A stretch of 64,000 bases of DNA, from contig JAMPIQ010000003.1 in the NCBI GenBank assembly GCA_024699855.1, forward strand, positions 2,294,001 to 2,358,000. Direction: 5' to 3'. The translations under genes and the position numbers were made by a program. Below are positions 33,201 to 42,927 of this stretch, piece by piece; the first letter of the stretch is position 1; every line of letters starts with the position of its first letter. The stretch is from Aphelenchoides besseyi. Its lineage: Eukaryota > Nematoda > Chromadorea > Rhabditida > Aphelenchoididae. Under the pieces are notes generated by a model. It was not told the DNA's origin. It was given only the letters and a program-made list of their open reading frames with translations, and ran no database searches.

Positions 33201-35369
33201 TCCTCGGTAGAGATATCTGTTCAGGGAATCATCAGAGCGTAGCGTGGCACTGGCATCGTGTACTACTCGCAGCTTTTGTTTGTCGGCTCGAAAAACTCCA
33301 TGATGTGGGAGATAACGAGTTTTCAGTTGAACGCTGTCCTTTGGTGCCACTTCTATGATCCCTTCTTGGAGTTGGAGTTGAATGACTTGGTCGTAGCGTT
33401 TCAACCTATCTGGGTGCTTGCATAGTGAGTTCCATACGGAAGTTAAGCGGCCGAGACTCATCTTGAAGTGATCACTTTTGAGTGGATAGGCTTCTTTCCA
33501 TGGCCATGCGGCTTCGTAGCGTCCATCAGGAAGACGTCGAAGTGTTTTTTGGAATAGTTGAAGCGCCTCTTCATCGTCATTAGAGGGCACATCGGTTAAT
33601 CCCAAGGTTTCCAAGTTCCATTCAAACTTCAGTTGTTCGGCGTCCGTTTTGGCGGTTGGTTTGAATATTATCTGGTCCTTTTCTTGGGGATCTTCTTTGT
33701 TTGTTGTGGCGTTTGCGATGTGCTGGCTAGTTGATTCTGGGGTAGACCCATGTACAATTGGTCCAAACTGAGTGTGCCAGAGGGTGTGTCCGGATTGCAG
33801 CTTGGAGACGCGTTGCAATACTTGATGATCATTGCCGATTAAAATGTTCGGTGTAAGTGTTTTCGTTTTCCAGGTTGTTTGGCCGTTGGGTGTGTACCGC
33901 TCGATAACACCGGCAGTGACTTCATCATTGATGGTGTCGACTCTTGTCAAAACATATTCGTGCGATGATTTGTCACTATGTTGGATGACTACTTTGTATT
34001 TTTCGGTGCGAACGGTTTCGCTGTTTCCACCGAAGGTTTGGATTGTACATGTTGTGAATGATGCCGGCTCCAATTGAAGTTGATTCACCAATGAAGTAGA
34101 GATGTATGATGCTGTGCTCCCGTTGTCAAGAAAGATGTTCGTTGAGATAGAGGCCTCTTGATTTCCCTGCTTCCATACAGGTCGTTGCACTACAGGGAGT
34201 AGGGTCTTGTTGTGTTTTCGGACCGAGTTTGAAAACTCCCAATCGACATGCGTTACATCCGATACTTGATCCTTTGGTTTTTTCTTTCTTTGTTGAGCGG
34301 ACGACGTCTGCTGTTTGATGTTGTCTTCGCATAACGCTGTATGGTGATTTGGGTCCTTGCACTGATAGCATGAAAACTTCGATTTGCAGCTCTTGGTGTC
34401 ATGATCACCTTTCAAACATTTGGTGCAAAGCTTGAGGTGTTGCGCTCTCTTCTTCCTTGCTCCAACGGTTTTGTGAGTTGAACAATTAGAGGTGTGGTGT
34501 TGTTCCGTGCATAAGGCGCATACTGGTACGATTGTTCGACGAGACTTCGATATCGCCTGAGGCGTGGTTGATGTGTTCGTGTGTTGAGCATCGTGATTGT
34601 TGTATTTTTGAGTTTTATTTGCTCGGTTGTTGTTTTGGTTGTTGGAATTGTTGTCGCTGCGGTTGTTGTTAACTGCGATTGATGAGTGAACGTACTCGTT
34701 GATCTTCAGTGTGGCGTTTATCATTGCCAGTGTCTTGGCCACACTCCACGCAGCATCGTTCAGTCGTGCGGAAGTTACTCGCGTTAGCATTGCTGATGGA
34801 AGTTTGTCTTCGATGCAAATTTGAACAAGATGATGTTCGGGATTGTCTCCTGCTAATTTGAGCATTCGATAAATTCTTGCTGCTTCATCGTGTAGCTGTC
34901 GTAGAGAAGCGGTTGAGTCGTTAGCTCTTGGCAGATTCTTCAATTGTTGATGCAGACTTTGACGTAGAAGCGTGGCGTCACCGAATCGTTCCTTGAGAAG
35001 AGAGACGACCATGTAGTAGTTGTTGTCTGTGACGTCATAGCCTTCGATTGCTGCTAATGCGGTGCCAGAGAGTAGTGACCTTAAATACGAAAATTTAAGA
35101 CTGGCTGGTATCGCTTGTTCATCCACCGTGTTCTGGAAATTGTTCCAGAAACTCAACCATTTTTGTGGGTTTCCATCAAATCTTTCGAGTTGAAGGACTG
35201 GAAGTTGTGCCATTTGTGAGCGATTCCACATTGTCGAGTCCATTGCCAGCGGTCGTTGTGACGGAGCTAGAAACGACCCACCTCCCAGCACCGAAGAAAC
35301 AAACGGATTGGCAGTAGTTGTTCTGGGACTGGGAGATGCAAGAATGCTCGATGTAGTTGTTGGTCGCAA
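30210..35369 (-). CDS. pol: BEL/Pao gag-pol polyprotein
   Basis: 1719 codons. A gag-like (DUF1759-type) domain at about 55-230; three CCHC zinc knuckles (284-347, e.g. CTKCLKGDHDTKSC); aspartic protease with FLDNGSTASYI (413-423); reverse transcriptase about 640-880 with FGNLKSAFLNI (745-755) and YVDNLMLLSDD (825-835); RNase H with HVFSDASERAFGIAIYI; HHCC and integrase core with GMDYFGP, YCDNAPQF and SPWKGGYYERL. The frame opens on TTG, so it has no start of its own. It overlaps the gag frame (35176-35859) by nearly 200 nt, in the +1 frame relative to gag. Oddities: the RT position normally Asp (T-G/A-D-I) is Asn, the second Asp of YVDD is Asn, and the protease triad is DNG. Confidence 0.93.
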   Translation of the reverse strand: MRPTTTSSILASPSPRTTTANPFVSSVLGGGSFLAPSQRPLAMDSTMWNRSQMAQLPVLQLERFDGNPQKWLSFWNNFQNTVDEQAIPASLKFSYLRSLLSGTALAAIEGYDVTDNNYYMVVSLLKERFGDATLLRQSLHQQLKNLPRANDSTASLRQLHDEAARIYRMLKLAGDNPEHHLVQICIEDKLPSAMLTRVTSARLNDAAWSVAKTLAMINATLKINEYVHSSIAVNNNRSDNNSNNQNNNRANKTQKYNNHDAQHTNTSTTPQAISKSRRTIVPVCALCTEQHHTSNCSTHKTVGARKKRAQHLKLCTKCLKGDHDTKSCKSKFSCYQCKDPNHHTALCEDNIKQQTSSAQQRKKKPKDQVSDVTHVDWEFSNSVRKHNKTLLPVVQRPVWKQGNQEASISTNIFLDNGSTASYISTSLVNQLQLEPASFTTCTIQTFGGNSETVRTEKYKVVIQHSDKSSHEYVLTRVDTINDEVTAGVIERYTPNGQTTWKTKTLTPNILIGNDHQVLQRVSKLQSGHTLWHTQFGPIVHGSTPESTSQHIANATTNKEDPQEKDQIIFKPTAKTDAEQLKFEWNLETLGLTDVPSNDDEEALQLFQKTLRRLPDGRYEAAWPWKEAYPLKSDHFKMSLGRLTSVWNSLCKHPDRLKRYDQVIQLQLQEGIIEVAPKDSVQLKTRYLPHHGVFRADKQKLRVVHDASATLRSDDSLNRYLYRGPTLIANLVGMLLRARFGKVVTFGNLKSAFLNISLAEDDRDSVRFLWLKDPLQPPSSTNLLHLRFTRIPFGIISSPFILNATVQHHLSTVNNEVSREIQDNIYVDNLMLLSDDSTTGIKRMSTAIEIFKAAQLQLHEITSSDESVNKHFGSTFKQQNGHPIGNLFGMKWFLDTDEFTIKWPKFGESTKLTKRQVSKHYSAVYDPFGIASPASLEAKYVFHRICHATETKTKDKPSKLYDWDTEVLDESITKAWKFALIGNDDQTLTVKRHIKVDVRQPVNLHVFSDASERAFGIAIYIQQNNISSVIMAKSLVTPWQKMTIPKLELTAASLACKLTKFVTEELKNLKIEKTIHWIDSKCVLSWIKVPTLEGVIRFVANRLEILRNAHTTEYKFVPTIFNPADLPTRGMNLAELQDNKLWWQGPEFITQPRESWPIQPTAPLLPLEKATTLHTQQVNHNEPPHWISQVAVRLSNWQKLVNVIRLVFIFAITAAKTIRLRDKLKTFQTSAITDKLIIPMLIKAATQDIPPSQQSIRQYQMREEDGIYTITTRLQNSNLKTSAKIPRYLPHHHIITKLLVEHLHVKRFHCGRDQTTAAVRQYFWIPGLTSVVKAIIRNCNRCNRLKSKPFARPTMPALPAEGCNPSTAFKHVGMDYFGPTTVRLLNNRIKSWSLLFTCLVTRAIHIEATLETTTEATLNAFRRFVTKYGMPSKTYCDNAPQFILLRKHFGHKLQWNFITPYSPWKGGYYERLVNTFKSAYKLALSRKIPTFDEYITVVAEISSVINTRPLFSSEENIIRPIDLIMTNFNSPEFATDFDEEEPYLPQDASSGERLRERIRQTQAIRQSFWNAWRELYLQSLRQHHQLRLKDAHHSLKRSPEVGEVVLIHDENEPKVNWKTGLIIALNKSIDNEIRSVTLKNSKGNVTQRSLNHVFPLEIRATTIKEGTPQTKGEETDIRPTARGYNLRPRKFKRLSSWLSSPFSQISDSHKTTFPTVETKT
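32071..32351 (+). other. open plus-strand frames inside pol (shadows)
   Basis: Frames of 60-100 codons on the strand opposite pol exist throughout the element. Their residues are reverse-complement shadows of pol and are not annotated as genes. Confidence 0.6.
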
Positions 35370-35859
35370 TGTTGGTGCGGTGGTAGTTGACGGATCCCAA
35401 TAGATCGTTGAGTTGAGGGTTGTTTCGTGTGGAGCTCATCAATGGATTAAGAGTTGTGTTGATGTCAGCGAGAGTTAGTTCCGTTTGATTAGTGATCTCC
35501 TCCAAGTTTAATGTTAATGCCGCAGCAGAGTCAATGAAGTGTTGGTATCCATTTGGCTCTCGTACGCGTTCATCATACTTCTGTTGTTCCTCTAATTTCG
35601 CGCCATCGTTTGGCAAGAGTTGAATTGCCTCGCGCCATTGTTCTAAGAGACTCTCTACGAACGATCTTCTTTGTTGGAGCCGTAGTTGCAGGCTGATGAT
35701 TTGTTTTTGTAGCGCCAGGATGTCGATCTTGACGTCGAGCGGCGGTCTGTTGGTTTGATGTATACGAGTATCCAAACTGTCGGCATCTTGGACGGCGGCC
35801 TCAAGTTGATACGAGGCTGGGCCTAGGAGACGTCTAATTTCGGCACATGTTCGAGACAT
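35176..35859 (-). CDS. gag: gag N-terminal frame
   Basis: 227 codons from ATG 35859-35857, 13 nt after the 5' LTR. The first ~155 residues are a plausible gag N-terminus: helical, Leu/Gln/Arg-rich, coiled-coil-like. From about residue 160 the composition changes and the residues look like the out-of-frame shadow of the pol frame. The frame that continues gag is pol's (+1). Either +1 ribosomal frameshifting joins them or one base is missing or extra in this copy. Confidence 0.75.
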   Translation of the reverse strand: MSRTCAEIRRLLGPASYQLEAAVQDADSLDTRIHQTNRPPLDVKIDILALQKQIISLQLRLQQRRSFVESLLEQWREAIQLLPNDGAKLEEQQKYDERVREPNGYQHFIDSAAALTLNLEEITNQTELTLADINTTLNPLMSSTRNNPQLNDLLGSVNYHRTNIATNNYIEHSCISQSQNNYCQSVCFFGAGRWVVSSSVTTTAGNGLDNVESLTNGTTSSPSTRKI

Positions 35860-35872
35860 TGTTAGCGGACCA
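35860..35872 (-). other. primer-binding site
   Basis: The 13 nt between the 5' LTR and the gag ATG begin TGG in element orientation (TGGTCCGCTAACA), as expected for pairing with the CCA end of a tRNA. The tRNA cannot be named without a search. Confidence 0.55.
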
Positions 35873-36063
35873 TGTAAAGGGGGTTTATTCCTTTATTGAT
35901 AGTAACGATTGATGAATAACTAATGAAAGTGTAATTCTAATTAGAAACGATCAAGCTCGAGAATTTATAGGAGAGTGATAAGACAAGAACAAAGGGTCGT
36001 AAATGTTTGGCGCCAGACATTTACGACCCCCCTTTACTGATTGATAAGGGTTTTCCGTTCACA
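35873..36063 (-). repeat. 5' LTR of BEL/Pao element
   Basis: 191 bp; the partner of 27410-27600. In this copy the internal palindrome (35994-36029) carries one mismatch at 36007. It holds the promoter (CTATAAA on the minus strand) that would drive the element. Confidence 0.95.
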
Positions 36064-36068
36064 CAGAG
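36064..36068. repeat. target-site duplication CAGAG (right)
   Basis: Identical to 27405-27409 and directly adjacent to the LTR end. Confidence 0.9.
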
Positions 36069-36927
36069 CAATGATCCATTAAAGGTTGATTGAGTAAACG
36101 TGCGAAAACGAAAATCCAATTATCTTGTTTGCTATTTGTATTTGGAAATGATTGTGTTCCACAATCGCATGACTCTCGCAGTCGACCGGCTTAGAGCTTA
36201 AGATGACGAATATGAAAGTAATCGTTGCTATGAGGTTCTTCTGCAACATCGACTACTTTTAACGACGGTTATCAGATCGTGCTAAAAACAAAAATATTTT
36301 TGTTTATCTCCAGATTTCGATCATAAACAGCGACACCTTTCTTCGAACTCTTTGTAGTGAAATGACGCTAGTAGAATAAAACTGGAATGTGCACACTGTC
36401 TGGAAATAAGCTTTCACTTATTAGTCTTTTCGTCTGAAATCAAAATGCGGTAATTGAGTTGGACAGATTGTGTAGAACTCTGATGTTATTACGTGGTGCC
36501 CAATTAGAGAACATAGTCTTTGACAACTTTTGCGTGGGCAAAAACTACAAACTCGAAGGCTGTCGATTCGCTCAGTACGCAAAAGTACCCGAACGTTTTT
36601 GTTGCTCGTGAGTTTTCTCGTACTTTTCCTTTCATCAGCGACTTTTGTAAGCGTGAATACGCTTTGCGTTCTTCACTAAAAAGACTATAGAATCTTTGAT
36701 AGTTCGCAAAAATTGACTTTAAAATTCCCGGTGTGAAATTTCTTACACGTGAATTCAGCAAACAGCTTAAAGTCGGACATCATTTCTGCCTTATGATTTC
36801 AGACTACGAAATTAGAGTTTTGGTTTTTTTGTATTTAAACACCGTCTATTCAGTCAGTGAAACGATTGAGTGACTTTCTTTACAAGTTTAGTTTATTATT
36901 TTAGAGTTCTTTTCAGATCAAACGATC
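36069..36927. other. upstream region of first nuclear receptor
   Basis: AT-rich host DNA on the right of the retroelement. A minus-strand frame at 36504-36761 has no recognisable domain. An acceptor-like TTTTCAG at about 36910 just before the receptor ATG may be a trans-splice site. Confidence 0.4.
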
Positions 36928-38794
36928 ATGAAACATCAACGACACAGACGGAAACCAATAAATGACGATTGTCCGATTTGCATGGGACCGGTCGAAGGTC
37001 GTCATTTTGGCATCAGAGGTAGCCTATTTACTGAACTTACAATGACAATTCGTTTAAGCTTGTAGACCATGTAGGTTATCGACTATTTAACTGCCCATTC
37101 GTTCACTCGTACAAACTTCTTTTTTCCATTTGAATTTGCTCGCGTTTAATTTTCCATTGTTTGTAAGCGATTAAGAAGATTTTGTTCGATCTGCAAATGA
37201 CTGAGTAAGAAGCTTTGCGTTTCCTTCAAGATCACGGAGTAATGCATGAGAAACGATTATGACAACGAGCCTTCAAACCGTTAGCAATAGGTTATTAACT
37301 GTTCAGTTGATGTTCGTATCTCTGTGGCAAGATACGATCGCCCAGCACCAGTCAAAAAAAGAAATTTGTGCGAGCGAACGGATGAACAGTTAAAGAGGAA
37401 GGAGCTATTAGGTGGTAGTTTCTTTCGTCGTACGATCATCTCGAAACACGTCTATCGATGTTTGTTCAATTCGAGTTGTGAGATAAACTACGCAGTTCGC
37501 TCGATATGTAAAGGATGTCGGATCCGAAGATGTATTGAATGCGGAATGGATCAGAACGGTAAGTCAAGTTCCTGTTGAATTGTTCGAATGTTGTTTCAGC
37601 TGTTCAAAAAGCTCCTCGCGATCCAATTGGTCCAAAGAAACGAGAAGCGAAAATCGAAACTCAAACGCAAATTAAACAAATTCCCTCAGTTGGCAGTTCG
37701 ATGTCTTCACGTTCGAACTCAACTCTGCTACCCGATGAACCGTTGACTTTGTTGCAACTAATGATTAATTCATTTCAACATTACAAAACCTGTGAAATAA
37801 GTCTCTACAATTTGCTGTTTCCCGAAAGACCCATGAACACAGAACACCAAGTAATTCGAAGTAATAAAAGCAAATAACTCTGTGGTTTAGTATACGCTTG
37901 CCAAACACACCGATTTCATTAAGGTTTGTGTTTGCTCTATATGTGACTTTGATTGTTCTTAGTTTAGATGGAACGCGGTTCGTTGTCTTTCACTTACTCC
38001 ATGGTCAAAGAATGGTATCCGAAGCTCGATACATTTCCTATAGATACAAAAGTATGTTATTGAATCTTAATTTTGGACTTCTCGACTTTTCAGATGGAGA
38101 TTTTAAAGAACTTTTTCTCACACATGTCTCCACTAATCAAAGCCTATCGATCGTCTGTCACATTTCCCGACCCAAATGATCCCCGTTTCATAATGGCTTA
38201 TGGTCAGTACATCGACGCTGAAGGCCTGGAATATCACTAGTAAGTTATCGTAAAAACTATTCTTTCTGTTGTTCGCGACATTCAACCGCTTGTTTCAGTC
38301 AAGACGATCCCGACCCTAAGGAATCAGCGAAGTTTGTGAGCGTTCGTATTTAATTCTCAAATGTCGTTTAGAGCCTGTTTTCCACTGTACATTTTATCTC
38401 GCCGCTTCACGAACAAAATTGCTCATTTGCAAGTCAGGGAGATTGAATTCATTGGTCTCTGTGGTCTCGTGTTTTGTACTGAAGGTAATTGCAATTGTTG
38501 CTAAGGTTTTTACTTAAATTTCCAGTTCGACTTGTTTTTCCGCATTCAGAAATCGACGTTTTTCACGATCGTTTGATCTTCGAGCTTCATGAAAACATTC
38601 GCTTCAATTATTCGACCAACACAATTGGTAGTCGCTTAGGTGCATTGGTTCTGTTAATCAACGACACGGACGTAAGAACAAGTTTTGTAATCGTAACGAC
38701 CTCTGGGTTCCAGATTATGAGAACCAACATCAGCGAAGCCGTGACAATTTGTCGTCTTTTCACGCCTCACTTCTCTGAACTGTGGAACGATTGA
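36928..38794 (+). CDS. nuclear hormone receptor (supplementary NHR), copy 1
   Basis: A zinc-finger transcription factor of the HNF4-derived nematode expansion. Exon 1 has CPICMGPVEGRHFGIR; a small exon 37062-37071 gives CRPC with its last Cys split over a 358-nt intron (donor GTAGGTTATC); the next exon supplies GSFFRRTIISKHVYRC and the second finger SICKGCRIRRCIECGM. The ligand-binding domain runs about 37720-38794 with a typical helix-3 region (ALSFTYSMVKEWYPKL shape) and ends PHFSELWND. About nine introns of 40-60 nt keep phase. P-box CRPCGSFFRR departs from the common CRACAAFFRR. No lesion seen. Start at the ATG before MKHQRHRRK, directly after a TTTTCAG. Confidence 0.88.
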
Positions 38795-39246
38795 TCCCGA
38801 ACTTACTGTCTTCATCGATAATTCAATTCAGCTTTCACAAGACTGCGATCTCACCTTCGTTTATTTGTTATTCCAATATCATTCAATGAACCTCAGATGC
38901 GCGGAAGCGATAAAAAAGTTCAGTGCAACGGAATGCTCAGCCTACGAACTACGTGTGGAGTTACATTTGGGTATATAGCATAAAATAAAACCCATTAATC
39001 GCATACTTTTGGTTGAAGTAAAAGCGAGTTTTCATCGAATTCGTTCAGCGATCGTTTCTATTAGTTTGATAAAAACCAAGTGTTTGAGCAGAAGTAAAAG
39101 TTCTGCAAAGTGGTTAATAACCGAATGTATGAAAGAGCATGAAATGATGATGTTTGTACAGCTTCGTTGCTGAATCCTGAATGTTTTTTTGCGCGATTAA
39201 ACTCGTAGGTTTTGACTTGCGACTTGTCGATCGTTACAATCTTCAG
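38795..39246. other. intergenic between nuclear receptors
   Basis: Contains AATAAAA near 38985, probably the polyA signal of receptor copy 1. Nothing else recognised. Confidence 0.4.
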
Positions 39247-40017
39247 GCCTTCAGTTGATGCTCATAATGATTCAAGAGTGAGTACCTTCAATTGCGAAAA
39301 CGAATCACGGCACAAAGGTAATCCATTGAAATGAATTTGTGTGTGACATTTTGTATTTTAGTAGAAACTGATCCAAAACTTTTATCCACGTTTTCAACGA
39401 TTCTCAAATTTTACCGAACTGCTATTGTCTTCTCGCACAAAAAGGACTACCAAGTTGTAATAGCGCACAACATGTACGTCGACATTGGCAACGACACTTT
39501 CGATTACCACTTTTGCGACAATGTCAATTTCGAAGAAGCAACTCGATATTGTAAGAAGTTTCAAATGAAAATTTGATCTTTGGCACTTCAATTCGTTGAG
39601 TTCGTGATCACAAAAGTGGAGATTATCGAGGTAGTTTGTGCTCGGCCAAAGAACGTGAGTGTAACTGCCCATCAACCGATTCATACACTTGTCTTCAGTT
39701 GAAATGTTGATCGGTGGAACTGTAGAGATTTCAAAGTTCCGTAACAACATTTACAGCTCTTGATTGAAGAACAAACAAAATCTGAGGAGTTGGCAGCAAC
39801 ACGAATCGGAACGCTCATTTGTTTTCTTTACGACATCAATTTGATACGCGTTCAAATCGACGTTACGGTCACATTAATCGAATTTTTCTCGCCACATCGT
39901 GCAGAGCTTTGGACAATACTTAATCAAACTGTAAAAATCTGTTTGTTACACTCGTTAAATGAAGACGTCAATTGTGGGTCAGGCGCTGAGCACGTGATAA
40001 GATCGACGCGAAGATAA
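39247..40017 (+). pseudogene. DBD-less nuclear receptor fragment A
   Basis: Behind a TTTTAG acceptor (about 39360) a frame reads as part of a nuclear-receptor ligand-binding domain (ETDPKLLSTFSTILKFYRTA and following). An in-frame TGA lies at 39574-39576; the frame then continues with LBD-like residues to about 39650, and a further exon (39760-39960) resembles the last LBD helices (ATRIGTLICFLYDIN, EFFSPHRAELW). No zinc-finger exons were found between it and copy 1. Most likely a decayed or partial duplicate. Confidence 0.55.
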
Positions 40018-41145
40018 AACCGATAAGTACGCGACGAGTGCACTACCGAAAACCCTCAAAACCGATGATTGATACTAAATTAGTGGTTAGTATCATCGAT
40101 CAGAAACATTTTTGTTGTCTCTGAGAACAAATTTGAACTCTTAAGGCTCACGAGTGATTTCATTTTTTGTGTTCTGTCAATTTTACGCTTCGAAAGAAAT
40201 TGATTCACTTGATTGAACACACTTGGGAGTAAAGAAGACGCAATTTGACTTCAAATGAGCGTGCATTTGCCCTCATGTTTGATTGCAAACAGACGAGAGC
40301 TTCGATTGCTTTTTGATAAGCCGAACAAAGTTTAACAGCAAGTTCGGTTTTTGGCAATAATCCCGCTTATTTGTCTGCTGAGTCTCGAAACTTACTTCCC
40401 GTAGCAATGATCTTTATCGACTTCAGTCCGAGAACACTAATCGGTTCGTTTGCTTGTTCTCTTGCGATTATGAAATCGGTTATCTACGTTTTTTTGAGCG
40501 TCATCAACGTTCTTTTCTTGCTTCTTTTGAACTTTTGTACCCGAACGTTGTGATGCACACAAATGTCTAACATCACTTTTATCGTTTGAGTGACTAGAAA
40601 TAGTGTGTTTCTTCGTCAATTCTTGTTCGACTTGTTAGCCAACTTCAAAGGTTTCTTTTTAACAAACTTGTTTTCCCATATGTTTAATGGTCAACTATGT
40701 TATGGTTATAAACGTAGCGTTTTTATCACTTGTTGTTGCGATCAAACTGACCACCACGTTTGATCATTGATAAGTGATAGATGATTGCTGATCTGCGCGT
40801 GTTAAGAACAAACCACATCGTAGTTTCGATCGCATTTCTGTTTTTCTTCTACTGCGATGATGTCAATGACGGGGTGACAAAACGAAACGCTGTCGTTTGA
40901 ACCCTAAAAGAAGAACTGCGATGTAAACTCCGTTTATAGTTTCTGTGTTGTTTTCTTTCTGTTGCTCGATTTTGTACTCCGATTGTGCCTGTCAGATTGC
41001 ATTTGCGACGAATTTGATTTGCGTTCGCCAATTTTTTCGCGTTAACATGTTGAAGATGAATTCATTTGAACTTTGCGCGACGACCCTAGAGATCGTATTT
41101 TATTTTAAAAGCCACTCGGAACGCATTGTGCTAATTTAGTAGATA
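40018..41145. other. intergenic, no gene seen
   Basis: AT-rich with two short opposing frames (40371-40619) lacking domains. May hold the promoter of the next receptor; the sequence CTAATTTAG just before 41146 could be a trans-splice acceptor. Confidence 0.4.
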
Positions 41146-42533
41146 ATGGCTTGTGAAGTTTGTTCGTTGCCGGACGATGGACTTCATTTCCGGCGTAAGA
41201 CCTGTAGAGCCTGTAGGTAAGACTTTTTCATTCGGTATAGTAAAGTGTTGCCGACTTTTGCAGTGCATTTTGGCGACGTAGTATTGTTCGTCGATCCGTG
41301 TACAAATGCAAAGGAGATAACAACTGTGTCTTAAGCAAAGGTTGGCCAAATTTGCTTATCCTTTTGTTTATAATTTTCTTTAGAATTACGGAAAACTTGC
41401 GCAGCTTGTCGTTTAAAGAAATGCCACGAAATCGGAATGTGCGAATCCGATGTGCAGTGGTGTAGAGACAGAAACGGTCCGTTGAAGATCAAACGAGCTT
41501 CTTCTTCGACGGTCAGTTTGCCTTCAACACCGCAAAATGAACGTGCTCGAACGACAAGCTTCACCAGTGGTTATAGCAGCGGTGAAACATCTACGAGTTT
41601 ATGTTCATCACCAACGGCCTACTACTTTCAACCGGCAATGTACACTGTTGGCAGCACTTTAGCACAATTGCAATCATACATTCAAGACTTTCTTCGGTTA
41701 TCTCGTGCCGTTTACTCAATGATCTACCCCGAACGAAATCACATTGATACGCTAGAGTTCTATGAAGCAAATCACTCAGAAATGGTCAATTTCGACCGTG
41801 CACTTCTCTCTCTTGTTCAGTCGATGCTCTTCAAAATCAATCCATCGCTAGAACAACTAAGCACCGAGTTCAAGGTTCGAATTCGCATTCCCTTCAGAGA
41901 AAAACTTGTTTTTTAGTCACGACTTCTTCGTTCCTTTACAAGTCTCTTCTTTCCGTTGTACAAAAGCTATTTAACGCTCTTGGTGTTTCCGCAGCTGGAC
42001 GATACGCGATTTGTCTGCAACATGGGTCAATATTCCAATTGTAATGTCAATTTCTTTTCCGCCGATCAGGATCCCAACAAGTCAGTTCAGTAAGGGAGCA
42101 AAAAAGAAAAACTCTAATCCTCGTTTTTAGGATGTCAAACGACATACGACTGAAGTGTCAGCAGACAACACGAAAGATCAAGCAACTGGGAATACGAGAA
42201 ATCGAGTTTGGAGCGTTGTGTGGGATCATTTGTGCAAACGAAGGTAAACGTTTATGACATTTCTTTTTACATATCTAATCTTCACACATTTTAGTTGAAC
42301 TCATTTATGAAGACAATTCGCAATCTGACCTACGAAATCGAATATATCAGGAGCTACATGACGATATTTTAGCTTTCTATCCACCTAATCAAGTTGCCCA
42401 TCGATTCGGCTCTTTGATCTGTTTGATTCAAGACCTGCAACACGTTTCGAAAGAAATCGACGAAACATTAACGATGTTCAAAATTTTCCATCCCTGCCTA
42501 GTAGACTTATGGGATAAGTCGACAATCAGTTAA
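41146..42533 (+). CDS. nuclear hormone receptor, copy 2
   Basis: ATG 41146 opens directly into the first finger (MACEVCSLPDDGLHFRRKTCRAC), so almost no A/B domain. Exon 2 gives SAFWRRSIVRRSVYKC, exon 3 the rest of finger 2 (CAACRLKKCHEIGM). A Ser/Thr-rich hinge (41490-41610) leads to a ligand-binding domain through 42533, ending PCLVDLWDKSTIS. Introns are short and in phase. P-box CRACSAFWRR: Trp replaces the second Phe. No frame lesion. Family role: ligand-regulated or constitutive transcription factor; in nematodes many such genes respond to diet and xenobiotics. The specific orthologue is not identifiable. Confidence 0.9.
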
Positions 42534-42927
42534 ACATTTCTGTAGTTCAATGTAACCACGTACCTCATTTTGTGTAATAAACTGAAATGTGTTTGAGTCT
42601 TTCAAAATCGCGCTTTGTGTTCCGGCAATTTACCGCTAACACCAAATCGCAGAATAAGTTTGATCTCGGTTATCAAGAACATTTATCAGCTCGGTTTTTG
42701 ATGTTCAAAAGGTTTTGCTTTGAAGTTCGCAGAACGAATTGATCACAAGCGAGCAGAGTACAAACACACGCCGAATTGTGTGTTCCGGTGGTGTTAAAGC
42801 GAAAAATGTTTTTGGAATCTGCGCAAAATGCGCTCAATCGATCGCCAAACAACGAAACTTTTTTCGCTTTTTTGGTTCCTTATCAGTTTCTTTTTGATTC
42901 GTGATTTCAGATCTCCGCCCTATTCGA
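42534..42927. other. spacer between nuclear receptors 2 and 3
   Basis: Has an AATAAA at about 42577 for copy 2 and a TTTCAG just before copy 3 that may be a trans-splice site. Nothing else seen. Confidence 0.4.

Larger units (their letters stand above)
27410..36063 (-). mobile_element. BEL/Pao LTR retroelement with envelope (endogenous retrovirus-like)
   Basis: A full-length 8.65-kb element: LTR, 13-nt leader starting TGG (primer-binding site), gag start, gag-pol frame, env-like frame, LTR, with CAGAG target duplications. The order protease, reverse transcriptase, RNase H, integrase, the A17-type gag/protease and the 191-bp LTRs place it in BEL/Pao. A phlebovirus-like envelope is known in several nematode BEL/Pao lineages (Cer7-type elements of C. 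elegans). The LTR identity (190 of 191) indicates recent insertion. Possible defects: the frame change between gag and pol and unusual residues at catalytic sites (see findings). Confidence 0.95.
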
